From positions 62,001 through 126,000 of the forward strand of contig NZ_MOXD01000013.1 of assembly GCF_001976145.1 (NCBI RefSeq): a stretch of DNA of 64,000 bases, in the 5' to 3' direction. Source of the DNA: Serratia oryzae. Lineage in GTDB: Bacteria; Pseudomonadota; Gammaproteobacteria; Enterobacterales; Enterobacteriaceae. Below, piece by piece: positions 1 to 10,142 of the stretch (the first letter of the stretch is position 1; each line of letters begins with the position of its first letter). The notes under the pieces are model-generated. The model worked only from the letters and a program-made list of their open reading frames with translations, was not told where the DNA came from and ran no database searches. Made by a program: the position numbers and the translations under genes.

Positions 1-430
1 TGGCATTAATAAAGTCATTATTGAAGAATAAATCAGACACTGGCCACCTCCTTATAAACCCGATAGAAACAAAGTCCTAATATAGCCGATGAGTTTCACT
101 ATCGGTACATCTACGCACTAAAATCCGCGAAAAACAATCAGACCCAGGGTGAAAAAGTGGGAAGGGTTAACGAGGTGAGGGGATAATCGATAGACACCAA
201 GAAAGGCCGAGGAAAACACCCTATCTCTCGATATACGTTTCACAGAACAAGCAAAAATTTCCCTGGTGCTGAGCAAATGGTTGATGCTGAAATTGGTTTT
301 TTATCAGTATGTTATCGCTAGTCTATGACTTTAGGCTGTTTATAACATTAAGAGTACATAATGACTATACAAAAGTACAGTCACTACCTGTACTTTTTCC
401 TGTCAGATGCATCGGAAATTTTTTCATCAT
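1..430. other. Non-coding AT-rich stretch, nothing recognised
   Basis: No reading frame here looks like a protein, and I recognise no RNA gene. The stretch is clearly richer in A and T than the genes to its right. It may hold the 3' flank of a gene lying left of the window, plus spacer DNA. The only structure I can support is the hairpin at its right edge, listed separately. Confidence 0.4.
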
Positions 431-436
431 CAAGAT

Positions 437-466
437 AAACAGGGTCTTGTCGGCAAGGCCCTGTTT
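437..466. terminator. Hairpin terminator downstream of the GDSL esterase
   Basis: AAACAGGG and CTTG arms pair with CAAG and CCCTGTTT around a TCGG tetraloop with one mismatch. T-rich bases follow on both strands, so it could end transcription of the minus-strand esterase gene and also reading from the left. Confidence 0.7.
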
Positions 467-475
467 TTGTTGCGA

Positions 476-2464
476 TCAGAACCGTGCGCTGATCCCGACG
501 TTATACATAAATTGTTCACCGCTGCTCAATCCGCCGGTTTGCGAAACCGAGGTGAAAGCTGCGACCTGCTCGGTCAGCGGCATATTGGCCCCTAACGTCA
601 CATTGACCCAGTCTTTATCCTGGCTGGCACTGTCGCGGGTAAAGGAGGTCTGGGTGGATTTCAGCCCGCCCCCTGCGCGATAGACATCGTCACCAAACTG
701 GTGCTGATAGCTCACCTCAGCATACGGGTTGACCTTCCCCAGTTGCGCATCCAGCCGCCACCCTAGGGCGGCAATCTGTGAACGGTAGGTCTGATCGTTG
801 AAACGCATCGCGGTACTGTCGTTACCATCTTCGCTGTAGCCAGAGACGTTGCTGTAATCCCAGGCAAACTGCGCCAGCGGCCCGGTAGTCAAAGAGGAGG
901 TCAGCGGAAAGTCATAGCCGCCGGTTACGCGCGCGCCCCACTGTTTACCCGAGGTCGAGCCGGTTTCGGTTCGCGTTAGCGACCCCAATAACATGCTGCG
1001 GCGGATGTCGTCGTAATTCATCGTCATATAATGCACATCAGCGTTGACCCAACCCTGCTCAAACAGCGATAAGGCACTGAAAGCAGAAAACAATACGCCG
1101 CGTGCTTTGTATTCATAGCGGCTGGAAGGTTGCTGATCGTCGTTGGAACCGGCCAGCAGCGCGCCGATCAACCAGTCATCCGTCAGCTGATAATCCACCC
1201 CTACCGTCAGATTATGCGTGGTGGCACTGCCCTCATCCGCCACCAAATTCCCCGAGTAGTCATAGCGTTGACCGGCATAGCCCCCGAACACGCCCAATGA
1301 GCCTGGTGGATTATGGCTGGAACGCAACTGCTGAAAACGGCTGTCGAGGGTGGCGCGGCTGTCTCGCGCCATCGCCGCCGTCGCTTGATTAAGTGCCACC
1401 GCCTGCGCCGGGCCATCGAGCACCGCCTGAATATAATCAGCAATCAGTTGGTGCGCCTGCGGGCTAGGATGGAGATGATCGGCAAACAGATAAGACTGGC
1501 TAGCATCAAAACCGGGCGTTGACGAATCGCATACCGCCGCTGACACCCCTGCCGGGCAAGCCATCCCGGCGGTATTGGTGAAACCGAACTGCCCCGGATT
1601 GGCAATCGCCTCATTGAATAGCTGATTGACATCAACACGCACGATATTGCCACCGCCCTGCACCAGCAAGCGCTCTTCGCTCCGATTATAAAAATCGGTC
1701 AATTGCCCGGCCTGTGCGCTCAGGCTGTCAAAGGCGGCAATCAGTTGCGCGGCGATCAATTGCTGCACCTGCGGATTGGCGCTGCCCTGTGCCGCAGCGG
1801 CGCTCAGCGCCTGATGAATTGCTTGCTGACGCGCCGCGTTATCCGGTATCGCTAGCGAATTGAGCGTAGCATAGGCTGCCTGTACCGCAGCACCCTGTAC
1901 CGGAGAAAGCGCCTGCTGGATGAGCAACTCCATCAGCAGCGGTGTAGAACCGATATTCGGCACCGTCGGCACAATCACCGTTCCGGCACCAGCATTCAGT
2001 AGAGTATGTACCTGTGCCGCCGCCGCTGCGGCGCTAACATAGGCCACTTCAGATGCAGTTGCCGGGTTCATGGCTGCCGCCGCTAAATCATTACCGCCGA
2101 TCCAATGGATATAGAGCCCGTTACTGTCCGCTTGGCCATTCACTCGCGCCAGATAACGCTGTACCTGATCCTGAGTATTGTCCGCCGGGTTGAGGGCCGG
2201 TATCGCCACACCACCGCCCGCCGCATAGTTATAGCCACCGTTGTCAGAGGCGAGCAGCGCCGCACCAATCCGCTGGGCAAGTGCTTCGTCATAAAGTTGA
2301 TGTTGGCGGCTGTCGTAAGTAAACCGGCCATTGTTGCCCGTATCACTCAGGCTGTCGCCAAACACATAAAGCTGATCATAAGCCTGTGCTGGCGCAGCAA
2401 GACAAAACGCCAAAGCCACTGCAAGCACCGCCGGGCGCAATGTAGAGAGGGTTTCTAGAGGCAT
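476..2464 (-). CDS. GDSL-family esterase autotransporter (EstA-like)
   Basis: Predicted surface-anchored esterase/lipase of 662 residues. A signal peptide ends near AQA at residue 28. The N-terminal passenger is a GDSL hydrolase: block I FGDSLSD with the nucleophile Ser38, block III GGND (123-126) for the oxyanion hole, and block V DHLHP with Asp329 and His332 completing the triad. From about residue 390 to the terminal Phe is an autotransporter beta-barrel. This layout is known for EstA of Pseudomonas and related enterobacterial esterases. A longer frame begins at 2488, but the ATG at 2464 has a well-spaced GAGGAG and is followed at once by a good signal peptide. It is transcribed alone and divergently from tag. 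The substrate cannot be read from sequence. Confidence 0.9.
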   Translation of the reverse strand: MPLETLSTLRPAVLAVALAFCLAAPAQAYDQLYVFGDSLSDTGNNGRFTYDSRQHQLYDEALAQRIGAALLASDNGGYNYAAGGGVAIPALNPADNTQDQVQRYLARVNGQADSNGLYIHWIGGNDLAAAAMNPATASEVAYVSAAAAAAQVHTLLNAGAGTVIVPTVPNIGSTPLLMELLIQQALSPVQGAAVQAAYATLNSLAIPDNAARQQAIHQALSAAAAQGSANPQVQQLIAAQLIAAFDSLSAQAGQLTDFYNRSEERLLVQGGGNIVRVDVNQLFNEAIANPGQFGFTNTAGMACPAGVSAAVCDSSTPGFDASQSYLFADHLHPSPQAHQLIADYIQAVLDGPAQAVALNQATAAMARDSRATLDSRFQQLRSSHNPPGSLGVFGGYAGQRYDYSGNLVADEGSATTHNLTVGVDYQLTDDWLIGALLAGSNDDQQPSSRYEYKARGVLFSAFSALSLFEQGWVNADVHYMTMNYDDIRRSMLLGSLTRTETGSTSGKQWGARVTGGYDFPLTSSLTTGPLAQFAWDYSNVSGYSEDGNDSTAMRFNDQTYRSQIAALGWRLDAQLGKVNPYAEVSYQHQFGDDVYRAGGGLKSTQTSFTRDSASQDKDWVNVTLGANMPLTEQVAAFTSVSQTGGLSSGEQFMYNVGISARF

Positions 2465-2660
2465 GAATAGACTCCTCAGAGTCAGCAAATGAATAAAATG
2501 ACATTTTTATCGTTGACCGTTATCTTGCAGCCATGCAGTAAATATTGCGGGCTTTCACATTACGTCAAGTCAAGTGACGACAAAACAATCAAAAGCTTGC
2601 CAACCAGCACGATTCTGGCGATGATTACCTGTAAATAAATACAGCACAAGGAGCAGTAGC

Positions 2661-3233
2661 ATGGCCATCGAGCGTTGCGGTTGGGTAACGGCAGACCCGT
2701 TGTATCTGGAGTACCACGATCGGGAATGGGGCACCCCCACCACCGATGCACGAGAGCTGTTTGAAATGCTGTGCCTAGAAGGGCAGCAGGCGGGGCTTTC
2801 CTGGATCACCGTCCTGAAAAAGCGCGAAAACTATCGCCGTGCCTTTCATAATTTCGACCCGCAACGCGTTGCCGCCATGACTGAGCAGGAGGTGGAAACT
2901 CTGTTGCAGGACAGCGGCATCATTCGCCACCGGGGTAAAATTGAAGCCATTATTACCAATGCCAAGGCCTATTTAGCCATGGAAGCGGCGGGGGAAGACT
3001 TCGTTACCTTTATCTGGGGTTTTGTCGATGGCAAACCTCTGCTGAACCATTGGCAAGCGCTGAGCGACGTTCCGGCAAAAACTGAACTTTCCGATGCCAT
3101 GTCCAAGGCGCTGAAAAAACGCGGCTTCAAATTTATCGGTTCCACCATCTGCTATGCCTTTATGCAGGCCAGTGGCTTGGTGAACGATCACCTCACCTGC
3201 TGTTTCAGCCACCCAAAGCAGCGCAGGGCGTAA
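2661..3233 (+). CDS. tag: DNA-3-methyladenine glycosylase I
   Basis: Base-excision repair enzyme that removes 3-methyladenine from alkylated DNA in the cytoplasm. The 190-residue protein is nearly the E. coli Tag sequence: CGWV and YHDREWG at the N-terminus and the block GQQAGLSWITVLKKREN near residues 52-68. The four zinc-snap ligands of the family are present as Cys6, His19, His177 and Cys181. AAGGAG lies at good distance before the ATG. The stop codon overlaps the beginning of the conserved region of the next gene, as in the tag-yiaC pair of E. coli, so the two are probably cotranscribed. Confidence 0.97.
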   Translation: MAIERCGWVTADPLYLEYHDREWGTPTTDARELFEMLCLEGQQAGLSWITVLKKRENYRRAFHNFDPQRVAAMTEQEVETLLQDSGIIRHRGKIEAIITNAKAYLAMEAAGEDFVTFIWGFVDGKPLLNHWQALSDVPAKTELSDAMSKALKKRGFKFIGSTICYAFMQASGLVNDHLTCCFSHPKQRRA

Positions 3234-3268
3234 TCCGCACCGCCCGCTCGGCTGACATCGAACCTCTG

Positions 3269-3676
3269 ATGACGCTGTGGCTGGTAAGTACGACCCAGGC
3301 GCATCCATTTATTGCGGCAGAGTATTGGCAAGAGAGTGCTCAACTGGTGCGCGAAAGCTATCTGCCGCGCGCAACCAACTGGGTTTATCTGTGTGGCGGG
3401 CAGATCGTCGGTTTTATCAGCGTGCTGAATGAGCGTTTCATTGGTGCACTGTTTGTTCAGCAGGAATTTCATGGCAAAGGGATCGGCCAAGCATTGATGA
3501 CTTACGTGCAGCAGCGTCACACCTGGCTGAGCCTGGAAGTGTATGAGCAGAATCTGCGCGCCTGCGCGTTTTACCGCAGGCAGGGCTTTCGCCAGATACA
3601 GCGCCTGTTCAACCAGGAAACCCAAGCTTATACGCTGATCATGAACTGGGACGCTACCGATCTGCCGGATGCCTAA
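3269..3676 (+). CDS. yiaC: GNAT family N-acetyltransferase (YiaC-like)
   Basis: Small GNAT acetyltransferase that would move an acetyl group from acetyl-CoA to a protein or small amine; E. coli YiaC is reported as a lysine acetyltransferase. The acetyl-CoA loop is visible as Q-E-F-H-G-K-G-I-G-Q-A (about residues 67-77 from this ATG), followed by LEVYEQN and FYRRQGF, the usual beta4 and C-terminal GNAT signatures. The frame stays open upstream of this ATG and encodes IRTARSADIEPL, which matches the conserved first strand of YiaC, but the codon expected to start it is GTA, not a start codon. The protein begun at the ATG lacks that strand. It follows tag directly. The true start is uncertain. 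Confidence 0.75.
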   Translation: MTLWLVSTTQAHPFIAAEYWQESAQLVRESYLPRATNWVYLCGGQIVGFISVLNERFIGALFVQQEFHGKGIGQALMTYVQQRHTWLSLEVYEQNLRACAFYRRQGFRQIQRLFNQETQAYTLIMNWDATDLPDA

Positions 3677-3754
3677 CCATTAGAGCAGGGCTGGCTTTGT
3701 CATCTCTGCCCGCTTCTGGTAATTTGGCGGCACACCTTGTCTACGGGATCCAGA

Positions 3755-4486
3755 ATGTTTACCCATATCGCCTTATCCTCGCTCAATGGCCTCGAGTTGA
3801 TGGTGTATAACTACGTCATCAAGAATAAAGACCAGGTGATGTATATGACCATTCGCGAGCTGGCCGATGGCGCACAGGTGTCGACCACCACGGTACTCCG
3901 TTTTTGCAAGAAAATGAATTTCAGCGGTTATTCAGAGTTTCGTATTCGCTTTAAATTGTATCTGGAGCAAGAAGAAAAATTATTATTAACCTCCGGCGTC
4001 AGTGAAATTGTCAGCTTCTTTAAAAGTATTAATAACGAAGAGTTCGAACAATTAATCGCCCGTGCGGCACAACATATTGCCGCAGCGGAAAGAATTCTCT
4101 TCGTCGGTGCAGGAACCTCAGGCACGCTGGGTAAATACGGCGCGCGATTTTTCTCCAACGTCGGGAAGTTCAGTAACTATATTGATGACCCTTATTATCC
4201 CATCAGCACCAATATGTATAAAGATGCCGTAGCGATTATTTTATCGGTCTCGGGGGAAACACCAGAAATTCTCAAGCTGGCTAGCCAGTTCAGCCTGCAT
4301 AATTGCAAAATCGTCAGCATTACCAACAGCGATACCAGTTCACTGGCACGGATGGCTGACTTTAACCTCTCCTACCATATGCCACAGATACTGATCGCCA
4401 GTGAGTATGATATTACCACTCAGGTCCCGGTTATTTACATCCTCGAATCTATCGGTAAAGAATTAGCCAAAAAAATGGGGCATTAA
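3755..4486 (+). CDS. MurR/RpiR-family transcriptional regulator
   Basis: Predicted sugar-phosphate-responsive regulator of the adjacent beta-glucoside PTS genes. Residues about 1-77 form the RpiR helix-turn-helix domain (IRELADGAQVSTTTVLRFCK, with the recognition helix in VSTTTVLRF), and residues about 110-235 a SIS sugar-isomerase fold with the phosphate loop VGAGTSGTLG. A TTG-started frame begins 18 bases earlier, but the ATG beginning MFTH matches the common start of RpiR regulators beside PTS operons and has GGGA upstream. It lies 209 bp before the EIIBC gene on the same strand, so it may act as a local activator or repressor. The ligand, probably a phosphorylated glucoside, is inferred from the neighbours. 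Confidence 0.85.
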   Translation: MFTHIALSSLNGLELMVYNYVIKNKDQVMYMTIRELADGAQVSTTTVLRFCKKMNFSGYSEFRIRFKLYLEQEEKLLLTSGVSEIVSFFKSINNEEFEQLIARAAQHIAAAERILFVGAGTSGTLGKYGARFFSNVGKFSNYIDDPYYPISTNMYKDAVAIILSVSGETPEILKLASQFSLHNCKIVSITNSDTSSLARMADFNLSYHMPQILIASEYDITTQVPVIYILESIGKELAKKMGH

Positions 4487-4552
4487 AAAGTATATTCCCG
4501 TGGGCCAATGCCTAGGTTACAACACAACGGATATAACACCCTGTTTTTTAAA

Positions 4553-4566
4553 TGTGACAAATCACG
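4553..4566. promoter_or_regulatory. Palindrome in the PTS operon promoter region
   Basis: TGTGA and TCACG arms are separated by four bases upstream of the EIIBC gene, in an otherwise AT-rich 209-bp gap. The arms resemble CRP half-sites, but the spacer is four rather than six bases. It may be a degenerate CRP site or an operator for the neighbouring RpiR-type regulator. Confidence 0.35.
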
Positions 4567-4695
4567 TTTATGCTATTTCGTTATATCGTGACATTGCCTT
4601 TTTATTTGCTACTATCTGCCCAGAACAGCCCCATTCCCTGACCAAGACCATATATATACCCGAGATTTCTGTACCCTACAGATGGAGTTAGATTT

Positions 4696-6204
4696 ATGGC
4701 AATTAATTATGCTGACTCAGCCAGAGAGATCGTGCGCCTGATTGGTGGTGATAATAACGTGATTAATATCACACATTGCGCCACACGTTTGCGATTTGTT
4801 TTAAAAGATAATACCCAAGCAGATAAAGAAACGCTCAAACGGGTACAAGGCGTCATTACCGTGATTGAGTCGGGTGGGCAATTGCAGGTGGTGATCGGCA
4901 ACCACGTTGGCGATGCCTATCAGGAAGTGCTGAAGCTGATCAATATTGATGAACATGCAGCGACCAGCGCGCCCAACGTCGGCATCGTCAGCCGGCTGAT
5001 GGATATCATCTCCAGCATCTTTGCCCCGTTCCTGTATCCGCTGGCAGCCTGCGGAGTATTGCAGGGGTTAATTTCCCTGTTTGCCGTACTGGGCTGGATG
5101 GATCCGGCCAGCGGCACCTATCGCATCCTGAACTTCGTTTCTTGGACCGGCTTCACCTTCTTACCGGTAATGGTAGCGTTTACCGCAGCTAAAAAATTCA
5201 ACGTGAACCCGTTCACAGCGGTAATTGCCGCCTGTGCACTGGTGTCACCGGACTATCTGCATATGCTCACCGCCAATAAAATCCTGCTGGTGAACTCCGC
5301 CGATCCGGCCATGCAGGCGTTGATGAAAGAAGCGGTGAACAATCCGCAAATCGCTAAGGCGCTGGTGGATCTGGCCGGTATTCCGCTAAATGCCGATCCG
5401 CTCACCTTCCTCGGCATGCCGGTGCAATACCTGAGCTATACCGCCTCGGTGATCCCGATCATCCTGATGGTCTGGATCATGTCCTACGTACAGCGCTTCT
5501 TTGAGCGCTTGCTGCCGCTGGTGATCCGCAACCTGTTCACGCCGATGTTCTGCCTCGCTATCATGGTGCCACTGACGCTGCTGGCCTTTGGCCCGATCGG
5601 CAACATGATTGGGGGCGCAATTGGCGGCGTGTACAACACGCTGTATCACCTTAATCCGTCGATCGCCGGTTTTGTGGTGGGTGCGCTGTGGATGCCATTG
5701 GTAACGCTGGGCGTGCACTGGGGCATCACGCCGGTCACCGTTGGCAACTACGCGACGCTGGGGTACGACACCTTCACCGGCTTGCAGGCCTCACCCGTGT
5801 TCGCCATGGCGGGCGCGGTACTCGGCGTCTATCTGAAATCCAAAGATCCGGAAATGAAACGCGTTGCGCTGTCGGCGGGTATGACCGGCCTGTTTGGTAT
5901 CACAGAACCAGCGATTTACGGCGTGGCGTTGCGCCTGAAGCGCCCGATGATTTGTGGCTGCCTGGCCGGGGCAATCGGGGGTTCCATCGCTGGGGCATTT
6001 AACGCGGTATCATGGAGTTACTGCCTGCCAGGAATCGCCGTGCTGCCAGTGTTTTTTAAAGCTGGGCATCTGCCACAGTTCCTGGGTTTTCTGCTGTCCA
6101 TCTGCGTGGCCTTTGTTCTGGGTGCCGTATTTACCTATATAGCCGGATTCAAAGAGGATTTTCCTCTACCAGCGGCACCTGTTACCCAGCCTCAAATAGC
6201 ATAA
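4696..6204 (+). CDS. PTS beta-glucoside-type EIIBC transporter
   Basis: Inner-membrane phosphotransferase permease that imports and phosphorylates a sugar, probably a beta-glucoside given the 6-phospho-beta-glucosidase gene 27 bp downstream. Residues 1-85 are an EIIB domain with the phosphorylated Cys28 in the ITHCATRLRF motif. Residues about 105-485 are an EIIC domain of many hydrophobic segments with the hallmark GITEP motif (in LFGITEPAIYG). No EIIA domain is present, unlike BglP, so the phosphoryl group must come from a separate EIIA such as Crr. Length (502 residues) and layout resemble AscF and the glucose/glucoside superfamily. The exact substrate (cellobiose, arbutin, salicin or other) is not shown by the sequence. 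Confidence 0.9.
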   Translation: MAINYADSAREIVRLIGGDNNVINITHCATRLRFVLKDNTQADKETLKRVQGVITVIESGGQLQVVIGNHVGDAYQEVLKLINIDEHAATSAPNVGIVSRLMDIISSIFAPFLYPLAACGVLQGLISLFAVLGWMDPASGTYRILNFVSWTGFTFLPVMVAFTAAKKFNVNPFTAVIAACALVSPDYLHMLTANKILLVNSADPAMQALMKEAVNNPQIAKALVDLAGIPLNADPLTFLGMPVQYLSYTASVIPIILMVWIMSYVQRFFERLLPLVIRNLFTPMFCLAIMVPLTLLAFGPIGNMIGGAIGGVYNTLYHLNPSIAGFVVGALWMPLVTLGVHWGITPVTVGNYATLGYDTFTGLQASPVFAMAGAVLGVYLKSKDPEMKRVALSAGMTGLFGITEPAIYGVALRLKRPMICGCLAGAIGGSIAGAFNAVSWSYCLPGIAVLPVFFKAGHLPQFLGFLLSICVAFVLGAVFTYIAGFKEDFPLPAAPVTQPQIA

Positions 6205-7668
<1,464 letters not shown>

Positions 7669-7676
7669 CCCCCTTT

Positions 7677-7700
7677 CCCCTCTCAGCCAATTGAGAGGGG
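7677..7700. terminator. Hairpin after bglA
   Basis: CCCCTCTC pairs perfectly with GAGAGGGG around an 8-base loop just after the bglA stop. There is no long T run. It resembles the C-rich hairpins found elsewhere in this window between genes. Confidence 0.55.
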
Positions 7701-7842
7701 AACATTATCCTAAAGATCCCATTACCGTTGATAATTCAGCTTTTTCTGGTTTCCCTCCCCCTGATTGCCGGTTAGCTTCCGTCGTCATATTTGTAGGCGT
7801 TTTCTGCGATTGCAGATATTGACGCCATTTAAGGGAAAAACC

Positions 7843-8505
7843 ATGAAAAAACGCATTGCAATCATTGCCGGGGCGGTCGCCGCTATCATGACGCTGTCCG
7901 CCTGTACCACCAACCCTTACACCGGGGAATCACAAGCCGGTAAAGCGGGCATTGGCGCTGGCGTTGGCGCCGTTCTGGGAGCCGGTATCGGCGTGCTCTC
8001 CTCATCGAAAAAAGATCGCGGCAAAGGTGCCCTGATTGGCGCAGCGGCCGGGGCGGCACTGGGTGGCGGAGCCGGTTATTACATGGACGTGCAGGAAGCC
8101 AAACTGCGCGAAAAAATGCAAGGAACCGGCGTCAGCGTCACCCGCCAGGGCGATAACATCGTGCTGAATATGCCAAATAACGTTACCTTCGATACCAACA
8201 GCAGCACGCTGAAACCGGCTGGTGCCAACACTCTGGTGGGCGTTGCCATGGTGCTGAAGGAGTATGAGAAAACCGCCGTCAACGTGGTAGGCCACACCGA
8301 CAGCACCGGTAGCCGTGCCCTCAACATGACGCTGTCGCAGCAGCGTGCCGACGGCGTTGCCAGCGCATTAATCACCCAGGGCGTTGCCGCCAACCGCATC
8401 CGTTCCAGCGGTGTTGGCCCGGATCAGCCGATCGCCTCCAACAGCACGGCGGAAGGCAAGGCGCAAAATCGCCGCGTTGAGATCACACTCAGCCCATTGC
8501 AGTAA
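7843..8505 (+). CDS. yiaD: OmpA-family outer-membrane lipoprotein YiaD
   Basis: Lipoprotein of 220 residues expected in the outer membrane and binding peptidoglycan. It has a signal peptide with the lipobox L-S-A-C (Cys21 would be acylated), a glycine-zipper stretch of G/A-rich repeats (about residues 33-80), and a C-terminal OmpA domain with NVTFDTNSSTLKP, VVGHTDSTGS and the NRRVEI tail that contacts diaminopimelate. A frame exists 78 bases further upstream, but AAGGGA before the inner ATG and the lipoprotein signal decide the start. E. coli YiaD is the close match and is likewise next to ghrB. A GC-rich hairpin follows the stop. Confidence 0.93.
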   Translation: MKKRIAIIAGAVAAIMTLSACTTNPYTGESQAGKAGIGAGVGAVLGAGIGVLSSSKKDRGKGALIGAAAGAALGGGAGYYMDVQEAKLREKMQGTGVSVTRQGDNIVLNMPNNVTFDTNSSTLKPAGANTLVGVAMVLKEYEKTAVNVVGHTDSTGSRALNMTLSQQRADGVASALITQGVAANRIRSSGVGPDQPIASNSTAEGKAQNRRVEITLSPLQ

Positions 8506-8510
8506 CCCTG

Positions 8511-8530
8511 AGCGGGGCATTCGCCCCGCT
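8511..8530. terminator. Hairpin after yiaD
   Basis: AGCGGGGC pairs with GCCCCGCT around ATTC, six bases after the yiaD stop. Only a weak T tract follows, so it may be a modest terminator or an mRNA-stabilising hairpin. Confidence 0.6.
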
Positions 8531-8634
8531 GATTTCAACACTCTGATGCAACGATTCCGCAGAATAAACCCCGTCCTTCTCCCGTTGGCGCTTTATGTTA
8601 TTTTAAATCAATCGTTAACCTGCTGGAGTTTGTG

Positions 8635-9612
8635 ATGAAGCCTTCCATTGTGTTGTACAAAAGTATTCCCCCTGACCTGCATGCACGGCTGGAGCAGCAT
8701 TTTACCGTCCATGCCTTCGACGAACTGAACCCAGAGAACCCCGCCCTGAAACAGGCGCTGCAACAGGCTGAAGGAATCATCGGTTCCGGCGGCAAGATCG
8801 ACAACGCTTTCCTGCAGCAGGCCCCCAAGCTGCGCGCGGCATCAACCATTGCCGTGGGTTACGATAACTTTGACGTCGAGGCGCTCAACGCTCGCCGCAT
8901 AGCGCTGATGCACACCCCGACCGTGCTGACCGAAACCGTCGCCGATACCCTGATGGGGTTGATGCTAGCCAGCGCACGCCGCATGATCGAAGTGGCTGAA
9001 CGGGTGAAGGCAGGGGAATGGCAGGAGAGCATCGGCCCTGAGTGGTACGGGGTGGACGTACACCATAAAACCATCGGTATTCTCGGCATGGGCCGCATCG
9101 GCATGGCGCTGGCGCAGCGCGCGCACTTTGGTTTCGGCATGCCGGTGCTGTATAACGCCCGCCGCGTTCATCAGGAAGCGGAGCAGCGTTTCAGCGCCCG
9201 CCGCTGCGATCTCGATACGCTGCTGGCCGAATCCGACTTTGTCTGCATTGTCCTGCCGTTAACCGACGAAACCTTCCATATCATCGGCCGCGAGCAATTG
9301 GCGAAAATGAAAAAGAGCGGCATCCTGATTAACGCGGGCCGTGGCCCGGTGGTTGATGAAGCCGCACTGATCGAAGCCTTGCAAAACGGTACGATCCACG
9401 CCGCCGGGCTGGACGTATTCGAGCAGGAACCGCTAGCGGTGAATTCACCGCTGCTGAAACTGCCGAACGTGGTTGCCCTGCCACACATCGGTTCTGCCAC
9501 CCATGAAACCCGCTACGGCATGGCCGCCTGCGCGGTGGACAATCTGATCGCCGTGCTGACCGGCACGGTGAAAGAAAACTGCGTTAATCCGCAGGTGCTG
9601 AAGACGGCATGA
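8635..9612 (+). CDS. ghrB: Glyoxylate/hydroxypyruvate reductase B (2-ketoaldonate reductase)
   Basis: NAD(P)H-dependent D-2-hydroxyacid dehydrogenase that reduces glyoxylate, hydroxypyruvate and 2-ketogluconate in the cytoplasm. The chain matches E. coli GhrB closely: Rossmann motif [16 protein letters not shown] (about residues 147-162), the signature [10 protein letters not shown] with a catalytic Arg, and the Glu/His pair in EQEP and [12 protein letters not shown]. Both GTG at 8632 and ATG at 8635 are possible. The ATG has a GGAG at six bases and gives the conserved MKPS start, so I chose it. The yiaD-ghrB order is the same as in E. coli. Confidence 0.95.
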   Translation: MKPSIVLYKSIPPDLHARLEQHFTVHAFDELNPENPALKQALQQAEGIIGSGGKIDNAFLQQAPKLRAASTIAVGYDNFDVEALNARRIALMHTPTVLTETVADTLMGLMLASARRMIEVAERVKAGEWQESIGPEWYGVDVHHKTIGILGMGRIGMALAQRAHFGFGMPVLYNARRVHQEAEQRFSARRCDLDTLLAESDFVCIVLPLTDETFHIIGREQLAKMKKSGILINAGRGPVVDEAALIEALQNGTIHAAGLDVFEQEPLAVNSPLLKLPNVVALPHIGSATHETRYGMAACAVDNLIAVLTGTVKENCVNPQVLKTA

Positions 9613-9635
9613 TAGGTGCGGCTCTGATTGGCTGA

Positions 9636-9679
9636 TTGTGCAGTAACGGACAAATGTCTATACTGAAGTAAGACAAATG
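9636..9679 (+). promoter_or_regulatory. Promoter and operator of the xre-res toxin-antitoxin operon
   Basis: A sigma-70 type promoter is visible: TTGTGC at 9636-9641, a 17-bp spacer, and TATACT at 9659-9664. The inverted repeat GACA-AA-TGTC (9649-9658) fills the spacer next to the -10 box. The octamer GACAAATG is repeated at 9672-9679, 23 bp (about two helical turns) from the first copy. Such sites suit autorepression by the antitoxin, as is known for toxin-antitoxin operons. Confidence 0.65.
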
Positions 9680-9695
9680 AGCAACCGGAGGTTTT

Positions 9696-10142
9696 ATGCG
9701 CACATTCAGCCCCTCTAAACGGCCAACCAGTAATGAGCTGTGGCGCTCTGCCGGTTTCCCTGCCAGCAGAGGGCCGGAATTAATCCTGCGCTTGCGCCAA
9801 GGCCTGCCGGTATCAGTGATTGAAACCATCCACAGTTGGGCCGGTTTTCCGAAAGCGGATATCCTGCGCATTACCGGCATCAATGCCAAAACGCTGAGCC
9901 GCAGGAAGGCAGGCAGCGGGATATTAAGCCCGGACGAAAGCGAGAAGATTGCGCGCTTGATCCGCGTGGCCGATGCCGCCGTCGCGCTGTTCGAAGGCGA
10001 TCGTGAAAAAGCGGTTAACTGGATGCGTAAACCCGTGCGCGGCCTGGCGAATGAAACCCCAGAAAGCCTGCTGAATACCGAAAGCGGCGCGGTTGAGGTA
10101 CTCGATCTCATCGGCAGGCTTGAACACGGCGTTTTCTCGTGA
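9696..10142 (+). CDS. Xre/MbcA/ParS-family antitoxin (DUF2384) of a RES toxin pair
   Basis: Predicted antitoxin of 148 residues that neutralises the RES-domain toxin encoded directly downstream and represses the operon. The N-terminal half contains an Xre-like helix-turn-helix (ITGINAKTLSRRKAGSG, about residues 57-73). The C-terminal part is the DUF2384 toxin-binding domain (VADAAVALFEGDREKAVNWM and the end ALFEG/WMRKPVRGL type signature, about residues 88-115). CCGGAGG lies 7 bases before the ATG. The stop overlaps the toxin GTG start by four bases, which gives coupled translation with antitoxin first. The pair sits alone between ghrB and malS and is probably accessory DNA. Confidence 0.88.
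   Translation: MRTFSPSKRPTSNELWRSAGFPASRGPELILRLRQGLPVSVIETIHSWAGFPKADILRITGINAKTLSRRKAGSGILSPDESEKIARLIRVADAAVALFEGDREKAVNWMRKPVRGLANETPESLLNTESGAVEVLDLIGRLEHGVFS

Noticed and set aside
309-683. 124-codon frame at the left end
   Set aside because: Most of it is antisense to the end of the esterase gene and runs across its terminator hairpin.
4553-4566. Canonical CRP site before the PTS operon
   Set aside because: The arms fit, but the spacer is four bases instead of six, so I list it only as a palindrome.
4500-4691. 63-codon frame between the RpiR-type gene and the PTS gene
   Set aside because: No ribosome site, no family resemblance, and it covers the promoter region of the PTS operon.
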